From: Elgaria multicarinata webbii
Taxonomy: Eukaryota; Chordata; Lepidosauria; Squamata; Anguidae
Length of the DNA stretch: 64,000 nt
NCBI RefSeq assembly: GCF_023053635.1
Contig: NC_086178.1
Span: 36,936,726 to 37,000,725, forward strand
Reading direction: 5' to 3'
The translations under genes and the position numbers were made by a program. Of the stretch, positions 34,550 to 46,398 are shown piece after piece. Each line of letters begins with the position of its first letter. The first letter of the stretch is position 1. The notes beneath the pieces were generated by a model that was given only the letters and a program-made list of their open reading frames with translations, had not been told where the DNA came from and searched no databases.

Positions 34550-34792
34550 CATGGCAAAGCTGTTGCTGCCCTTGGATGGCCCCTCTTCCTTTTGCCTTCC
34601 ACTTTCCCTAGCATCAGCCTCTTCTCCAGGGTATCCTGTCTTCTCATTATGTGGCCAAAGTACTTCAGTTTTGCCTTTAATATCATTCCCTCAAGTGAGC
34701 AGTCTGGCTTTATTTCCTGGAGTATGGACTGGTTTCTTCTCTCTGGCCTTCTCTTCTTCTCTCTGGCCTTCCTTCTTCTCACATCAGTCCGT
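34550..34792 (-). repeat. RTE-clade (BovB-type) LINE ORF2 C-terminal fragment, antisense
   Basis: On the minus strand it reads SILQEIKPDCSLEGMI, LKAKLKYFGHIMRRQDTLEK and RLMLGKVEGKRKRGHP, the BovB/RTE C-terminal signature (LKYFGH..R..SLEK..MLG...G.R.RGR). A TCTCTGGCCTTC unit is duplicated near 34738-34768. It abuts an L2 copy in opposite orientation. Confidence 0.85.
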
Positions 34793-35394
34793 TGGTTTCT
34801 GTTCACCACTCTGCCGCAAAGATCATCTTCTTGGCTCGCCGCTCCGACCATGTTACTCCGCTTCTGAAATCTCTTCATTGGCTTCCAATTCACTTCAGAA
34901 TCCAATATAAACTTCTCCTGTTAACCTTCAAAGCTTTTCACGGTCTAGCTCCTTCCTATCTCTCCTCTCTCATCTCACACTATTGCCCCGCTCGTGCTCT
35001 TCGCTCCTCTGATGCCATGTTTCTCACCTGCCCAAGGGCCTCTACTTCCCTTGCTCGGCTTCGTCCATTTTCGTCTGCTGCCCCTTACGCCTGGAACGCT
35101 CTTCCAGAACATTTGAGAACTACAAGTTCAACCACTGCTTTTAAAGCTCAACTAAAAACTTTTCTTTTTCCTAAAGCTTTTAAAACTTGATGTTGTGCAG
35201 ACTTCTACTGTTACTTTCTACTGTTAGTTTTTCCCTACCCTGTGCCTGCTTACCCTACCCTGTACCTGTTTGCATTCTCTTCCCCTCCTTATTGTTTTAC
35301 TATGATTTTATTAGATTGTAAGCCTATGCGGCAGGGTCTTGCTATTTACTGTTTTACTCTGTACAGCACCATGTACATTGATGGTGCTATATAA
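34793..35394 (+). repeat. L2-clade LINE ORF2 C-terminus and 3' end, well preserved
   Basis: One open frame of about 130 codons reads SVHHSAAKIIFLARRSDHVT, LHWLPIHFRIQYKLLLLTFK, AFHGLAPSYLSSLI and LPEHLRTTSSTTAFKAQLKT, ending FLFPKAFKT. The 3' end is ACAGCACCATGTACATTGAT then GGTGCTATATAAATAAATA. The intact frame suggests a fairly young copy, 5'-truncated. Confidence 0.95.
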
Positions 35395-35424
35395 ATAAAT
35401 AATAATAATAATAATAATAATAAT
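35395..35424 (+). repeat. (TAA)n microsatellite on the L2 tail
   Basis: About nine TAA units directly extend the L2 3' terminus. Confidence 0.95.
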
Positions 35425-35438
35425 GGTTTGATCTTCTT

Positions 35439-35589
35439 GCAGCTGCCTCACTCTGCTTAATGGTAGAGCTGGCCATGTGTTTTAATCACAGGAGTTGCGA
35501 GATTGACAATTCTAGCCACTGCTTATCTCGCAACTCCTGTGATTAAAACACATGGCCAGCTCTACCATTAAGCAGAGTGAGGCAGCTGC
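35439..35589. repeat. Perfect 65-bp inverted repeat with 21-bp spacer
   Basis: 35439-35503 is the exact reverse complement of 35525-35589 (for example GCAGCTGCCTCACTCTGCTT against AAGCAGAGTGAGGCAGCTGC). The spacer is TGACAATTCTAGCCACTGCTT-like (35504-35524). Not a known transposon end. See findings. Confidence 0.97.
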
Positions 35590-36868
35590 CTCAGGTGGCA
35601 GATATTTGGGGTAGTAGGAAGTGACAGAAGTTGTCCTTCCTGAGTTCCTCTAGCCATTCCTATCTGTTGGAGGATAGAGCTGTGTGTGCCACACAGCACC
35701 CCCTAAATTAGCCTGCTGCTTCCAGGTGCAAAGGAAGACAATGTTCTATTACTAGCGTTGAAAGAAGATTCAACTGCTGGTCCAGTCAGCTTCTGTATGT
35801 GGGATGAGGAGAGGGGAGCCACCTGCTTTGCCTCAGGTAAAAGAATTTCTTGGATCAGTTCTTCTCAGAGCTGATCACTGGCACTTCTCTTTATACAAAG
35901 AATACTGCAAATCCCTCTCAATACCAGAACTTACTCAGCTCACATGTCAAAGGGCCACAATTCCTTGGAGAGAAGGGGAGATGTTTCTCCTGGCTCAGAG
36001 TCATTGCTGGTACAGCAGCCGGTGACAACCCCATAACCCAGCCTTCCTTCTAAATTTACATCTTAAATAAAAATCAAATGGTACTTCACAAACAGTAAAT
36101 TGACTACACATGAAATAATAAAGCATCATGCTTTGGCTTGTATCCTCTTTTGAATTGGCTTTCAGAAACCTTTAAAGCTAAAGGAAAATTGAAAAAGAAG
36201 TGTGCAATTTTCCAGTATGCAATATACTTCTACAATTTTTATGTGCAGGATGGTGGCTTTTGGAGAGGGGGGGGCTTGCAGTATACCAAGGGACACAAAG
36301 CTAGTGCAGATATAAATATTAATATGCATACTGAGGATTTCTGTTTGTGCATATTAATAACTCCAGACAATGGACTGCCTCTTTGGCAGAAACTAGACTA
36401 TTGTCTCAAACAGATCACAGACCTTTTATCCCTCACATTTTTCTCCGTTCATCATACAGATTATTCATCAACTGATGTGTAGAACATTCATCAGTGACGT
36501 AAGTGTTGCTGAGTGCTATTATATGAATGAGGATATGCTGATTCAAGAACATCTCAGAGTGTGAAAAGTCTTAACAAAATTGATGTTCCATTCCCACCCA
36601 CAGTGCCAAACAGAGCTTCAATTCTGCAGCAAGGAACTTGCTAGAATAATGATCACAAGAGGTTTTAAATATTATTATTATAATAAAACTTTGAATATAA
36701 AATCTGGTTTGTGATTACTTCAGGATTTTTATTTTTAAAAAACACCTGATATTTTGAACACATCTTCATGATATGCTTCTTTGGATTTCTATCTCTCTCA
36801 TAAGAGAGCCCTTTTCCATCCAGAAATAGACAGTATCCCTGCAACGCGGGGCAAATGGCTGGATGTTG

Positions 36869-36870
<2 letters not shown>
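35590..36870. other. Unassigned stretch
   Basis: No gene. The first bases, after GAGGCAGCTGCCTCAGG, resemble a motif at 52163 (GAGGCAGCCGCCTCAGGCAG), so a dispersed repeat may start here. Confidence 0.3.
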
Positions 36871-36951
<81 letters not shown>

Positions 36952-36952
36952 T
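36871..36952. repeat. (ATT)n(AAT)n snap-back microsatellite
   Basis: About 13 ATT units turn directly into about 14 AAT units, so the two halves are complementary. The right half is the tail of the antisense L2 that follows. Confidence 0.97.
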
Positions 36953-37490
36953 AGTGCCATCAATGCACATGGTGCTGTACACAGTAAAACAATAAAACAG
37001 CAATGCCCTGCCACATAGGCTTACATTCTGATAAAATCACAATACAACAACAAGAAAGGGAAGGAATGAGCCAAACAGGCACAGGGGACAATAAAACTAA
37101 CAACATTATAAAACAGTAAGATCAAACTAAAGTTCTAAAAGCTTTGGAAAAAAGAAAAGTTTTCAGTTGAGCTTTAAAGACTATAATTGAGCTCATGGTC
37201 CACAAATGCTCTGGAAGAGCATTACAGGCATAGGGTGCAGCGAGAAAAAATGGACAAAGCCAAGCAAGGCAAGTAGAACCCCTTGGGCGGGTAAGAAATA
37301 TAACGTTTGATGAGCGAAGAGCACAAATAGGGCAATAATGTGAGATAAGAGACGAAAGATAGGAAGGAGCTAGACTGTGAAGTCAACAAGAGAAGCTTAT
37401 ACTGGATTCTGTAGTGAATTGGAAGCCAATGAAGGGATTTCAGGAGTGGAGTAACATGATCAAAGTGAGCCATTGAGCAAGTAGGCAATG
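36953..37490 (-). repeat. L2-clade LINE 3' end, antisense
   Basis: TAGTGCCATCAATGCACATG and GTGCTGTACACAGTAAAACA are the antisense 3' terminus. Minus-strand reading HFDHVTPLLKSLHWLPIHYR then IQYKLLLLTSQS matches the copy at 34793. Confidence 0.93.
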
Positions 37491-38852
37491 CATCTACTGC
37501 TCCTACTTCTTACCACCACCATTCTCTGGCCCAGAGCAAGAGGCAGGTGAAGAAACAGGTTGTAATGGTGAAGAGGAGGAGCAACTCCAGGGAGCTCTGG
37601 TCAGTAGCCCCCTGTTGGGCTGTGGGCCCTTGGCAGATGCCTTACTATACCTACCCTTGGCACTTGCCCTGACAGCCATAGAAGGCTCTGAATCAGAGCC
37701 CAACTGGGGGAGGGTTTGTTTGATCCTTCCCTGTGCCATTTTCCTGATCTAAATTGCCTCCCTGCCAAATTGTTGTTAATCCTTGACAGATGCATTCTAG
37801 CCAAAGAAATTTTGTTGTCTGAGGCAGAAAATCCAAATAGTGTTGGCCCTTCAGTAAAAAAAAAAAAGATCAAAATGTTACCCAATTATCTAGTTCACAT
37901 CCAAGCTCTCTCTCCTCTATAATATTGGACTATTTGAAGTCGGGGATAAGGGAAGGGGATAAGGAGGATGGAAGAGTGGAGGGTGTTCATTGTTTGTATA
38001 TTGTACTGAAACGCCGAATAAAGAGTTTTTTAAAAAATTAAAGATCCTGATATGCTAAATGACTGAGAAATTGCTGCCCCAAAATTGCAGCCCGAGGCCT
38101 CAAACAATCTTATGGGAAGGTGAGCCCTGTCCAAGAATGCAGATTTCTATAAACCCATCCACGGATCGGGGGCAGGGGGTCTTCACAAACTTAGTGGACT
38201 TGCAGGATAGCATGCATTTCTCCAGGAAATGGAAAAGCCTTCATTGTTCATGTGAAATCAGGTGTTTGGTACAGAGAACATGGAGATACTATTGCCTACA
38301 CGTCTGATGTGTGAATTGGTCTTCTAAGCTGCTCACATCTAAAATGGAAAGAAAGAAATGTGTATCCACCTAAGAAATTCCTCTGAATTGTGTGATCCTA
38401 TTAGAGCTGCCATCTAATAGGCTAGATGCTCCCAGTGTGATAAATAAATAGCAGATGTGCCAGACATCCACATGGCAGCTGGATTCCATCTGTTTGCATC
38501 AAGGTAATTATTCAAAGTGTGAAGGAGAAGACACACATCCCTAAAGAAGCAATGGAAATACAGTGGATCATGACTCCAGTGTGAATTTTCAATTAGACAC
38601 AGTTTCTTGGTGTGTGACCAGTGCGTACTTGGGGACACTCATCTCCGTTTTAGTAGTTTACTGTGTTTACTACAGCAAAAGCCACTAGAACCTGACTGCC
38701 ACATAAGGCTTGAAGTGCCACGTACCTTGTTCTTCCTTTGAAAAGCTTTGACCAGCTTATGAGAAGCTCCCAGACACTCTCTAAGCCTGGATGGAAGACT
38801 GACACCTTCAAAACTTTCAAAATGCAACACGATCACATGAACATGGACCATT
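37491..38852. other. Unassigned stretch, possibly an LTR scrap at its start
   Basis: 37500-37740 has an acidic/Ser-rich open style reminiscent of LTR sequence at 47374, but without defined ends. The rest shows no gene. Poly-A at 37857-37867. Confidence 0.25.
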
Positions 38853-38860
38853 CCCTAGAA

Positions 38861-38977
38861 CAGGGATGGGCAACTTGGATTACAACTCCCATGATACCTC
38901 ACCATTGCCTATGCTCCCTACAGCTGATGGGAGTTGTAGGCCAAAATATCTGGAGGGCCACAAGTTGCCCACCCCTG
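38861..38977. mobile_element. hAT foldback MITE (ACTCCCATCA family), complete (117 bp)
   Basis: Ends CAGGGATGGGCAACTTG and CAAGTTGCCCACCCCTG. Inner arms TACAACTCCCAT and ATGGGAGTTGTA. Exact 8-bp target duplication CCCTAGAA at 38853-38860 and 38978-38985. Confidence 0.97.
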
Positions 38978-39132
38978 CCCTAGAAATTAACCTTTGCTGT
39001 AATTTCACTGTTCACTTTGGCCTGCCTGCTGCTGTGTAGCAAGAACTCACTTGCCGTCAACCTAGCACATAATTAAGAGAAGGACTGGCAGTAAAATCAA
39101 GATGGTGCTGATAATGTTTTCCTCCTGTTGTC

Positions 39133-39212
39133 TGAGACTGGAAACACGATGCTATACATGCCTACCCACTTATTTCAATGGATCTTACTCCAAGGACATA
39201 GGACTGAATAGA
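39133..39212. repeat. 'ACTTACTCCCAGGTAAG' hairpin repeat, diverged copy
   Basis: ATGCCTACCCACTTATTTCA then ATGGATCTTACTCCAAGGAC. Confidence 0.6.
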
Positions 39213-39900
39213 TCAACTCTATATATTACCAAAAAATCTGCATGGCAACTTCTATCCACCTGCACCAACATGGACTCAGTGGACTACAGCATGGTGTGTG
39301 GCAGCATCCTTGAATTTTCACACATGCCGCACAGAGTTGGTGATGTAACATGCAACATGTTAAATGGAAGAAATTACATATGTTAATACGTAAATCTGTA
39401 CCTGACCTTCTTTTCGCTAGTCATGCCTCCTATGGAGCAACAGTACCTCTTGCTACTATCAGTTGCTCTTTGGTCCACCAAGCCATCCCATCTACAGCAT
39501 GTTGTTGCTTATCGATCATGATTTCATTCCTGCCCTGTATTTTAAAGCAGGTTGTACCATTAAGTTTATTTTGCAGGCAAGCTCCCATAGATATGCAACC
39601 TGGGTGTAATCTACATGGAAATGGAATGAGAAATGCCTCCTGGCTTTATCTGGATTTTCGTGAAATTGGCTTTGGTCAGTCAGCAGTACATGAAGCAAGA
39701 AATGCAGAGTATAAACTACCTAAAAACCTGCTTCCACAGGTCACACAGAACTTGAAAGCCCCATACTTCAGGGTTCCCTGCCCCCATCCATGCTTCCCTG
39801 CTCAAAGAAGTTTACTGATGAATTAAGCCCCTGTAATTTATCCCACACCAATCCCCTCTCAACCACCGTGGGTATCTTGTAAAAGATTAAACAATACTGT
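39213..39900. other. Unassigned stretch
   Basis: No recognised gene. A 158-codon open frame (39350-39826, plus) lacks domains and codon signature and is not accepted. Confidence 0.3.
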
Positions 39901-40225
39901 GGTATTCTGAATGGAAAAAGGGGCTCCAGAATCCAGATTCTCAGTGATAGCAAAGCAGCAAGTGCACTATTCTGAAGGCTTGAAACAGCACTGCTGCGGT
40001 TTTTTGAATGGGAAAAAGACGCTCCAAATTCTCAGTGGGGATAAAGCAGCAACCACATTATACTGATGGCTTCAAACAGCATGACTATGATCCTTTGAAT
40101 GAGAAAAAGATGCTCCAGATTCTCAATGGGTAGAGCAGCAACTGTGCTGTTCTAAAGGCTTGAAACAGCTCTGCTGCGAGATTTTGAATGGGTAAAAGAC
40201 ACTACAGATTCTCAATAGGTAAATG
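39901..40225 (+). repeat. Minisatellite, about 3.4 units of roughly 90-97 bp
   Basis: The marker TGAATGG/TGAATGA recurs at 39908, 40005, 40096 and 40185 (periods 97, 91, 89). Each unit continues with AAAAAGACGCTCCAGATTCT, AAGCAGCAA and AAGGCTTGAAACAGC, with moderate divergence. No open frame runs through it. Confidence 0.92.
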
Positions 40226-42404
40226 CTTGTGAATGGAAAGTAGTGCTAAGAGGGAAGAAGCCTGTGCTCAAAAAGAGGAAATGGAGGGGAGCGGAAGGGG
40301 TGGCACCACCCCTTCACCAGACCACTGCCAGGTCACAGAAATAGGCACACCCAGGATTTAATGAGAGGGGACAGGGCACACTGCAGCGGAACCGCTCGGG
40401 AGTAGCCCTTAATGAAAAACACACTAAACTGACTTTACAAAAATGCACCTTTTCCAGAGGGAAGCTGCAAGGTTGCTGTGGGTTGGCTGTCACAAACAAC
40501 CCCAATGTGCTCTCCCTCTGCATTAAATTGTTCACAGGGCCAGTCTGTGAACAGGGGGGAAAGGGCCAGTCAGGGGGAAAGGGGGCGCTCTCCCTCTGCA
40601 AAGGGTCTGCTGCTGCTTGCCAGCCATGCAGGCAGCTAGCAGGCCCAAGAAGCAACAGCTGCTCAGTCGCCTGTGCACTTCATGCCTCACCACATCTCAC
40701 CTCCTGGCCCTGCCAGCCAGCTGGCTTACTTTCCTTAGTGGGGACACACACACCTGCGTCACCAGCACACTGCCTCTGTAAGGTCTTTCTGCCTTCAGGG
40801 GCCCTGCTGGACAGATGCACAGGCACTGCATGGCTCCTGAAGGCAGAATGCTGGTGATGTGGTTGTGCATCTCTCCACTCAGAAAAGTAAGTTGCCTGGC
40901 AGCAGGCAGGGTCAGGAGGTGAGGCACGGCAAGGTGTGTGGGCAACCGAGCGGCTGCTGATTCTTAGGTGCATGGGGGAGGGGCAGAGGAGGCCACTGGG
41001 GGTGGGGATCATGGGAGGGGGCATCGTGGATCCCCAGCGTTTCAGGCGGAGACCTGCCTTGGTCCAGGCCTGATCGATCATATTGATTTGGTCCCAGTCT
41101 CTTGATAATATTCTTCTATTTGAAGTTAGCAAATTGTTTTCCTGGATTCCGTGCCATCTCTTCTGCCAGGAAGGCAGGGAGAGGGAGATTTATCTATTGC
41201 CTTTCACTATGGATCTTCTGGCATAATGTAATCTGCCTGCCAAGCTAGGACAGTATTAGAAGTTAGAATTAATTTGTATGTTCTGTGTGCTTTGTTCATA
41301 AATCTAACTTTTCAGTTAATTAATCCTTTCCTGGCCATTCTGATTTTAGGGGAAAGGGGATTATGACTAACCTTATCTCACCCCATTAACCAAGTTGCTG
41401 AGAAAATGTGTAAATCCACTAGTGGAGTTGGTTGGGAGAGACTGGAAACCTGCAGAGCTATAAGTCAGAGGCTGTCTTCATGGTGCCAGATTGGTGTCCC
41501 CTCCCTCCTCAACCAAGCTCTTTCCCTTTCCTGTAGGGGGGGGGGGCGTCAAGTAATCCTGATGCCGAGGAGGGAGCACTGGGTATCTGGGTGGCCATCC
41601 AGGTTCTTGAGCTGCCCTGCCCTCTTCCTGGTGGAACGCGACCAATCACTGGTTGCCTTCCACCAGGCTCTGCCCCTGAGTGATGTTACATGGAAAAAAC
41701 GCCATGTTGTCACCACCTTTGAAAAAACCAGGGTAAATCCCCAACTTTTTCAACTCGGAGCACTGTGGGGAAGCCCTGTGGTGGCTGTAAAGCTGCACCT
41801 GCATGGTGTAACCAATGGGGCACAGGTCCACAACCAACATGGGCTTTCCTGTGTGTAGATACCCCATCAGCCTGCCCATTAGATCTTGTGCCCATAATAT
41901 CTTAGATTCGTTCTTCTCTTTATCTCAGCAGCTAGATATTTTAGGGTGAATCAGCCTAACATTACTTATTTAGTGATCCTCTGGGATTCCTGAATGAGAA
42001 GAGGGGTAAGAATAATCCAAAGGATCTTGAGGATTTAACAGCAAGCAATTGGAATCTATCCAAGTTTGAGCTACAGAAGGAGGGGGCAGAAACTAGGACA
42101 CAAGACTGAGCACATTTGTAATTAACAGAAAACATGACTAACTCTATTTTTGTAGCATCTACTCTTGAGGTTGAGAGACTTTTTATGTTGCTAGAACAAA
42201 TATTTATTATAGCAAACTACTGTTTACTCAGTATTTTTTTAAAAAAGAAGCATTAACTAAAACAGCTACCTCATCTAACAACAATATTTTAAAAAATACT
42301 CTTGGCTGACACTGGGCATGCAAGATTCTTCCCATGAGAGCTGCAACAATTTTTAATTTTTAAAAGACCACTTCTTTTTCACATATACAAATCTAGCCAG
42401 TGAA

Positions 42405-42405
<1 letters not shown>
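40226..42405. other. Unassigned stretch
   Basis: No recognised gene. CTCTCCCTCTGCA occurs twice (40510 and 40588) within a locally duplicated GGGGAAAGGGCCAGTCAGG area. A (G)10 run lies at about 41537-41546. A 150-codon open frame at 41406-41858 has no recognisable domain. Confidence 0.25.

Positions 42406-42452
<47 letters not shown>
42406..42452 (+). repeat. (AC)n microsatellite
   Basis: About 23 AC units. Confidence 0.98.
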
Positions 42453-43450
42453 TTTGGAACGTAGGTGATTACTCTTTGGAACACCTAAAATCGTTGACTT
42501 GTTTTCCCCTGTCAGGGCTCCTGTGCCTTTCACAGTTGTGTGACTTAATAGGGAATCCCCAGCTAAAGTTCCCCGCAACACAGGAATCTGTCCACAAAAA
42601 TTGTTCATAGTTCCACTTTTAAAAATGGCTGGAAATGATGTATAAAGTATTGTTTACCACTTGGTAGACTTTTGAATTAGCAATGTGCTGGATCTTTGTC
42701 CTAAGGGAAAAAACCAACAATTTATTATCACAAAACAGGAAGTCCCTGACATCTTCACATGCACGTGGCAAGATTTTTCTCTGCATTTTTGGCCAGTGAC
42801 TCCATTTCACTCCATAGCCCCACCTATTTAATCCATGGAGGGGTACTGGGATTGTGTCTCCTGGCCCAGTCACTGTACGTACACAACAGTAATGCTGCAC
42901 TTCCCCATTCCATTCCTCTAACCTCTGCAAGTTCCCCAGAAGTCTGACAGAACAAGCCCCAGCTATACTTGCATAAACTCCTCAAAGCGTTCAGGAGCCC
43001 TGCTCAATAGTACGCTCTCGGTTGCTTTGACGAGCCCACATGAGCACAGCTAGTTCTCCCTGCAGACTTTTATCAAACACACAGAGGTCCAGGGGGCAAA
43101 GCCAGGTAGACGCAAATGTCCCCTTTTCCAGAGGACAGTCCACCGTTTGAAGGGCTGTCAGAGGACTGGCCTCTATTTTGAAAGTGTACACTCTTTGAAA
43201 GGCAGTCCAGTCCAGTAAAAACATAAAGAACCACCCAAAGAGTATCAAGAACAGCGCCTGGACAGCAGATTGAGCAAGAGCACAGGTCACCTGTCCTACA
43301 CTGTGGTGAGATGTACTGTACTTTATTTAAATTATAATAATTACTTCCAAATTTGTATCTATACATATAAATTAGCATGTGCACATTTCAGGTGTCCTTG
43401 GTTGTCCTCTTTTTTGAGTGATGCATGTCACACACCTTAAATTCGTATTT
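42453..43450. other. Unassigned stretch
   Basis: No gene or repeat recognised. Confidence 0.3.
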
Positions 43451-43454
43451 CTGC

Positions 43455-43616
43455 ACCGCTGCTGATTTTATCCTGGTTGTGCTTTTATCTTGTATTTTAT
43501 ATCATGTTTTTATATTATTTGTTTTATACTTTGATTGGTTTTAATTTTTGTGAACTGCCCAGAGAGCTTTGGCTATTGGGTGGCATAAAATTGCAATTAA
43601 TCAATCAATCAATCAC
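43455..43616 (+). repeat. L2-type LINE 3' end
   Basis: TTTATCCTGGTTGTGCTTTT then GTGAACTGCCCAGAGAGCTT, TGGCTATTGGGTGGCATAAA and (AATC)n. Confidence 0.9.
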
Positions 43617-43624
43617 ATGGCTTG

Positions 43625-44310
43625 GAACCATAATTCCTGATGAAACGCCTTTCCTGACCGGAACATACCCAGACACTATGATCAACATCTGGGGCCTCCC
43701 TCCTAGTGCCACTCCCAAGAGAGGCTTGGAAGGTGGCAACAAGTCAGACGGCTTTCTCAGTGGTGCCCGCTCCCCCCGACTTTGGAATGAGCTCCCCACT
43801 GAGGACTGTCTGGCACCGACACTGTCATCTTTTCCACACTAGGTAAACACTACCCTCTACTCCCAGGCATTTAATGGTGTATGATTAGGCATCTATGTTT
43901 GCTAGGGTGACCATATGAAAAGGCGACAGGGCTCCTGTATCTTTAACAGTTGTATTGAACAGGGAATTTCAGCAGGTGTCATTTGCATATATGGAGAACC
44001 TGGTGAAATTTCCTCTTGATCACAACAGTTAAAGCTGTAGGTGCCCTGCCCTCTTTAAAATCTGGTCACTCTAGTATAGCTCCTGCACTTTAACTGTTGT
44101 GAGGAAGAGGGGATTTCACCAGGTTCTCCATATAGGACTATTAGGGAAAATATTGTTTATTTAATTTGTTTTACTGTTTACATTGTTTAAATTTTTCAGT
44201 GTAAAAAAAAGTAGACTAGTTTTATTGTGTGTTTTGTATTTTTATGAACTATTCTAAACCGCCCAGAGAGCTTCAGCTATAAGGCAGTACAGAAATTATT
44301 ATTAGAATTA
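43625..44310 (+). repeat. L2-clade LINE 3' part, split by a MITE D insertion
   Basis: ORF2 end reads NKSDGFLSGARSPRLWNELP and TEDCLAPTLSSFP. It is interrupted at 43903-44136 by MITE D2, then ends with TCTAAACCGCCCAGAGAGCT and TCAGCTATAAGGCAGTACAG. Confidence 0.85.
43903..44136. mobile_element. Foldback MITE family D, copy D2, truncated right arm
   Basis: Left end TAGGGTGACCATATGAAAAG. The interior is a palindrome around GGTCACTCTAGTATAGCTCC. The right arm stops after GGTTCTCCATATA, where L2 sequence resumes, so the last part was lost. Confidence 0.85.
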
Positions 44311-44400
44311 GAATTATTACCACAATAAATCTGTTAATCCTTAAGATGCCACAAGACCTTCTTGTTTTAGCTATAACAGACTACCATGATTATTGGTCAT

Positions 44401-44612
44401 GCCAGTGTGGTGAACTGGTTAGAGTGTTGGACTGGGACTTAGGAGACATGGATTCTGGTCACCACTCAGCCACAAACTCACTAGATGACTTTGGACCAGT
44501 CACTGGCTCTCAGCCTGAACTACCTCACAGGGTTGTTGTGAAGATAAAATGGAGAAGAGAAAGATTATGTACACCACATTGGGCTTCTTATAGGGATGTA
44601 AATATAACAAAT
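44401..44612 (+). repeat. tRNA-derived SINE (Sauria/ACA type), full length
   Basis: Head GCCAGTGTGGTGAACTGGTT followed by AGAGTGTTGG (A-box-like) and GGATTCTGGTC (decayed B box). Body CTCACAGGGTTGTTGTGAAG ATAAAATGGA, tail AAATATAACAAATAAATAAA. A pol III-transcribed retroposon type. Confidence 0.94.
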
Positions 44613-45269
44613 AAATAAAAATAGTGCTTGTTGAACATACTTCTAAGGAAACATGGTTAGAATTGGACTGGGAATCAGACAGATTTGTCTGCCAATGAAT
44701 CTGGGCCTTTTCTAAAAAAAAGCAAAACAAAAACCTAAATAACTTTGTTTAGTAGCCAGAAACATTTTACCACAGATATTCTAGGCTGGTTACTGAAATA
44801 TTCTGACTCTGTTGTAACTCTTGTCTCTTTCTTTTTCTGCCCTACAGAAAATAATACATCTAGAAGTTCTTATTTCTTAACTGTGATAAAGTGGGTTGTT
44901 AAATTGCAGACTTTACTAGAAGTACTACAAATATCCAATCACCAGGGCTTTTCCCTCCCTTTCTGGACACTGTAAGCATCCACCACCCTTTGCTCTCATA
45001 GGCTGTGTTATAACTTTCATTGAATATCCTCATCTTTTTTATTAAAAAAAACCCCAAAAGTCAAAGGAAATTTTGTACACTAAAACCAAAACAAAATACC
45101 ACCCTCTGTAAACACATGCTCAGTGTGTTAGTACAGATATTTGTAAATTGTCCCACCCGGAGCAGTCAGAATGACTTGAGGGATACAGCTGCATGGGGGA
45201 AATGACACATTCTTCAGCCAATGCACTCATGTGAATTGCTGCCAGAAAGTGATGGTTGTGTCCACCAGA
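44613..45269. other. Unassigned stretch
   Basis: No gene or repeat recognised. Confidence 0.3.
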
Positions 45270-45272
45270 CTA

Positions 45273-46398
45273 GGGGCGTTACTAGACGGGGCTGTAGCGC
45301 GCGTTACCTACCGTAGTCGTGTCGACAGATCCAGATGACGTTCACCAGGATCCGTCGTCATCCTGTGGTGAAGCCTCCTTATCCCGTCTTTTTAAAAGTG
45401 AGTTTAAGCGCGCCTTTTCCTGCCGGGGCGCGCTAATTTGAAGTCGGGAGGTGGAGGTGTGGGAGGATATGAGGTCACTGTGCTTTCCGCCGTGGTCAGC
45501 ACTGGTCAGGAAAAGGCGTGCTAAGGGGAGTGGCCAGCGGCTTCGGTCCAGCCGCCTCTGCCATTTGGGGCAGCGGAGTGGAGCGGCTTTTTTTTATTAT
45601 TCCAACAGTTACAGTTTGCGCAGGAACGGAGGACCGGAAAAGTGGCTGGTGAGCTGCTGGGGTGTGTGGGGGATGGGTGGGGTATGTGCACCTGTTTTTT
45701 CTATTTCAACCTCTGTGTGGGTCACTTTTCGGAAAGGCGGGCATCCAACAGTAATGGGAAGTTGGTGACTCCTCGCGGTGGGCAGGCACAGCAGCCGAAT
45801 AATGGCGGTGCTGTACGCTGCGCGGAAGATGGCACAGAGGCGGTCATCGCCACCGACACCCAGAGGCATGATGGGAGATGTAGGCACAGAGTGCCCGTGC
45901 AGACGACTGACCTCGGGTCACATTACATCTGCCACGACCCCCATCAGGAAGTGACAGCATCAATGATGACCCTCAACAGCGGCACTCGCTGGCCGCGCCC
46001 CCTGTGAGCCATCCACCAATGCCAACTGGCTCCCCTCTGCCCAGCCTGAGGGGGGTGGTATGCAGCAGCAGCAGCAGCACTTCAACTGCCGCCGCCCCCG
46101 GCGCCGGCAGCGGCGGCAGTGCTGACGGCTGCGCTAGTGATCTACGCTGATTGCGGTCTTTCGGACTTGCGCAAACCGTGCGGCGAGCGGGGAAAAAAAA
46201 CACGGATATCAGCCCGGTGTGGCTGCCAACCCGTGCTCGAGGCGCCAGCAGCACAACCGGAGCAAACTTCCACAACCAGCCCTCTCCAATACCGTGCTAA
46301 TCCAAAGAAGGTGTGGATCATGAGGCGTCACACCTGAACGGGAAAATCCGGTTTCACCGCTCCTCAAACACGGAACACCCGGTAGGTCTAGCAAAGCC
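45273..46398. mobile_element. Family C transposon, long CpG-rich copy C5 (1126 bp)
   Basis: Left end GGGGCGTTACTAGAC and right end GTCTAGCAAAGCC are inverted relatives of the family C ends. CTA flanks both sides (45270-45272 and 46399-46401). The interior is far richer in CpG and GC than its surroundings (GCGCGCTAATTTGAAGTCGG, GGCAGCGGCGGCAGTGCTGA) and contains (GCA)n at about 46063-46078. No frame over about 120 codons and no transposase motif recognised. Either a non-autonomous element or a decayed larger one. Confidence 0.8.

Noticed and set aside
34549-35190. Long overlapping frames on both strands as a novel gene pair
   Set aside because: They are the C-termini of a BovB-type LINE and an L2 LINE meeting at 34793.
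39350-39826. 158-codon open frame
   Set aside because: No recognisable domain, Cys/Ser/Leu-rich composition of random frame, no splice context.
41406-41858. 150-codon open frame
   Set aside because: No domain, no homologue recognised, and interrupted in composition by a poly-G run.
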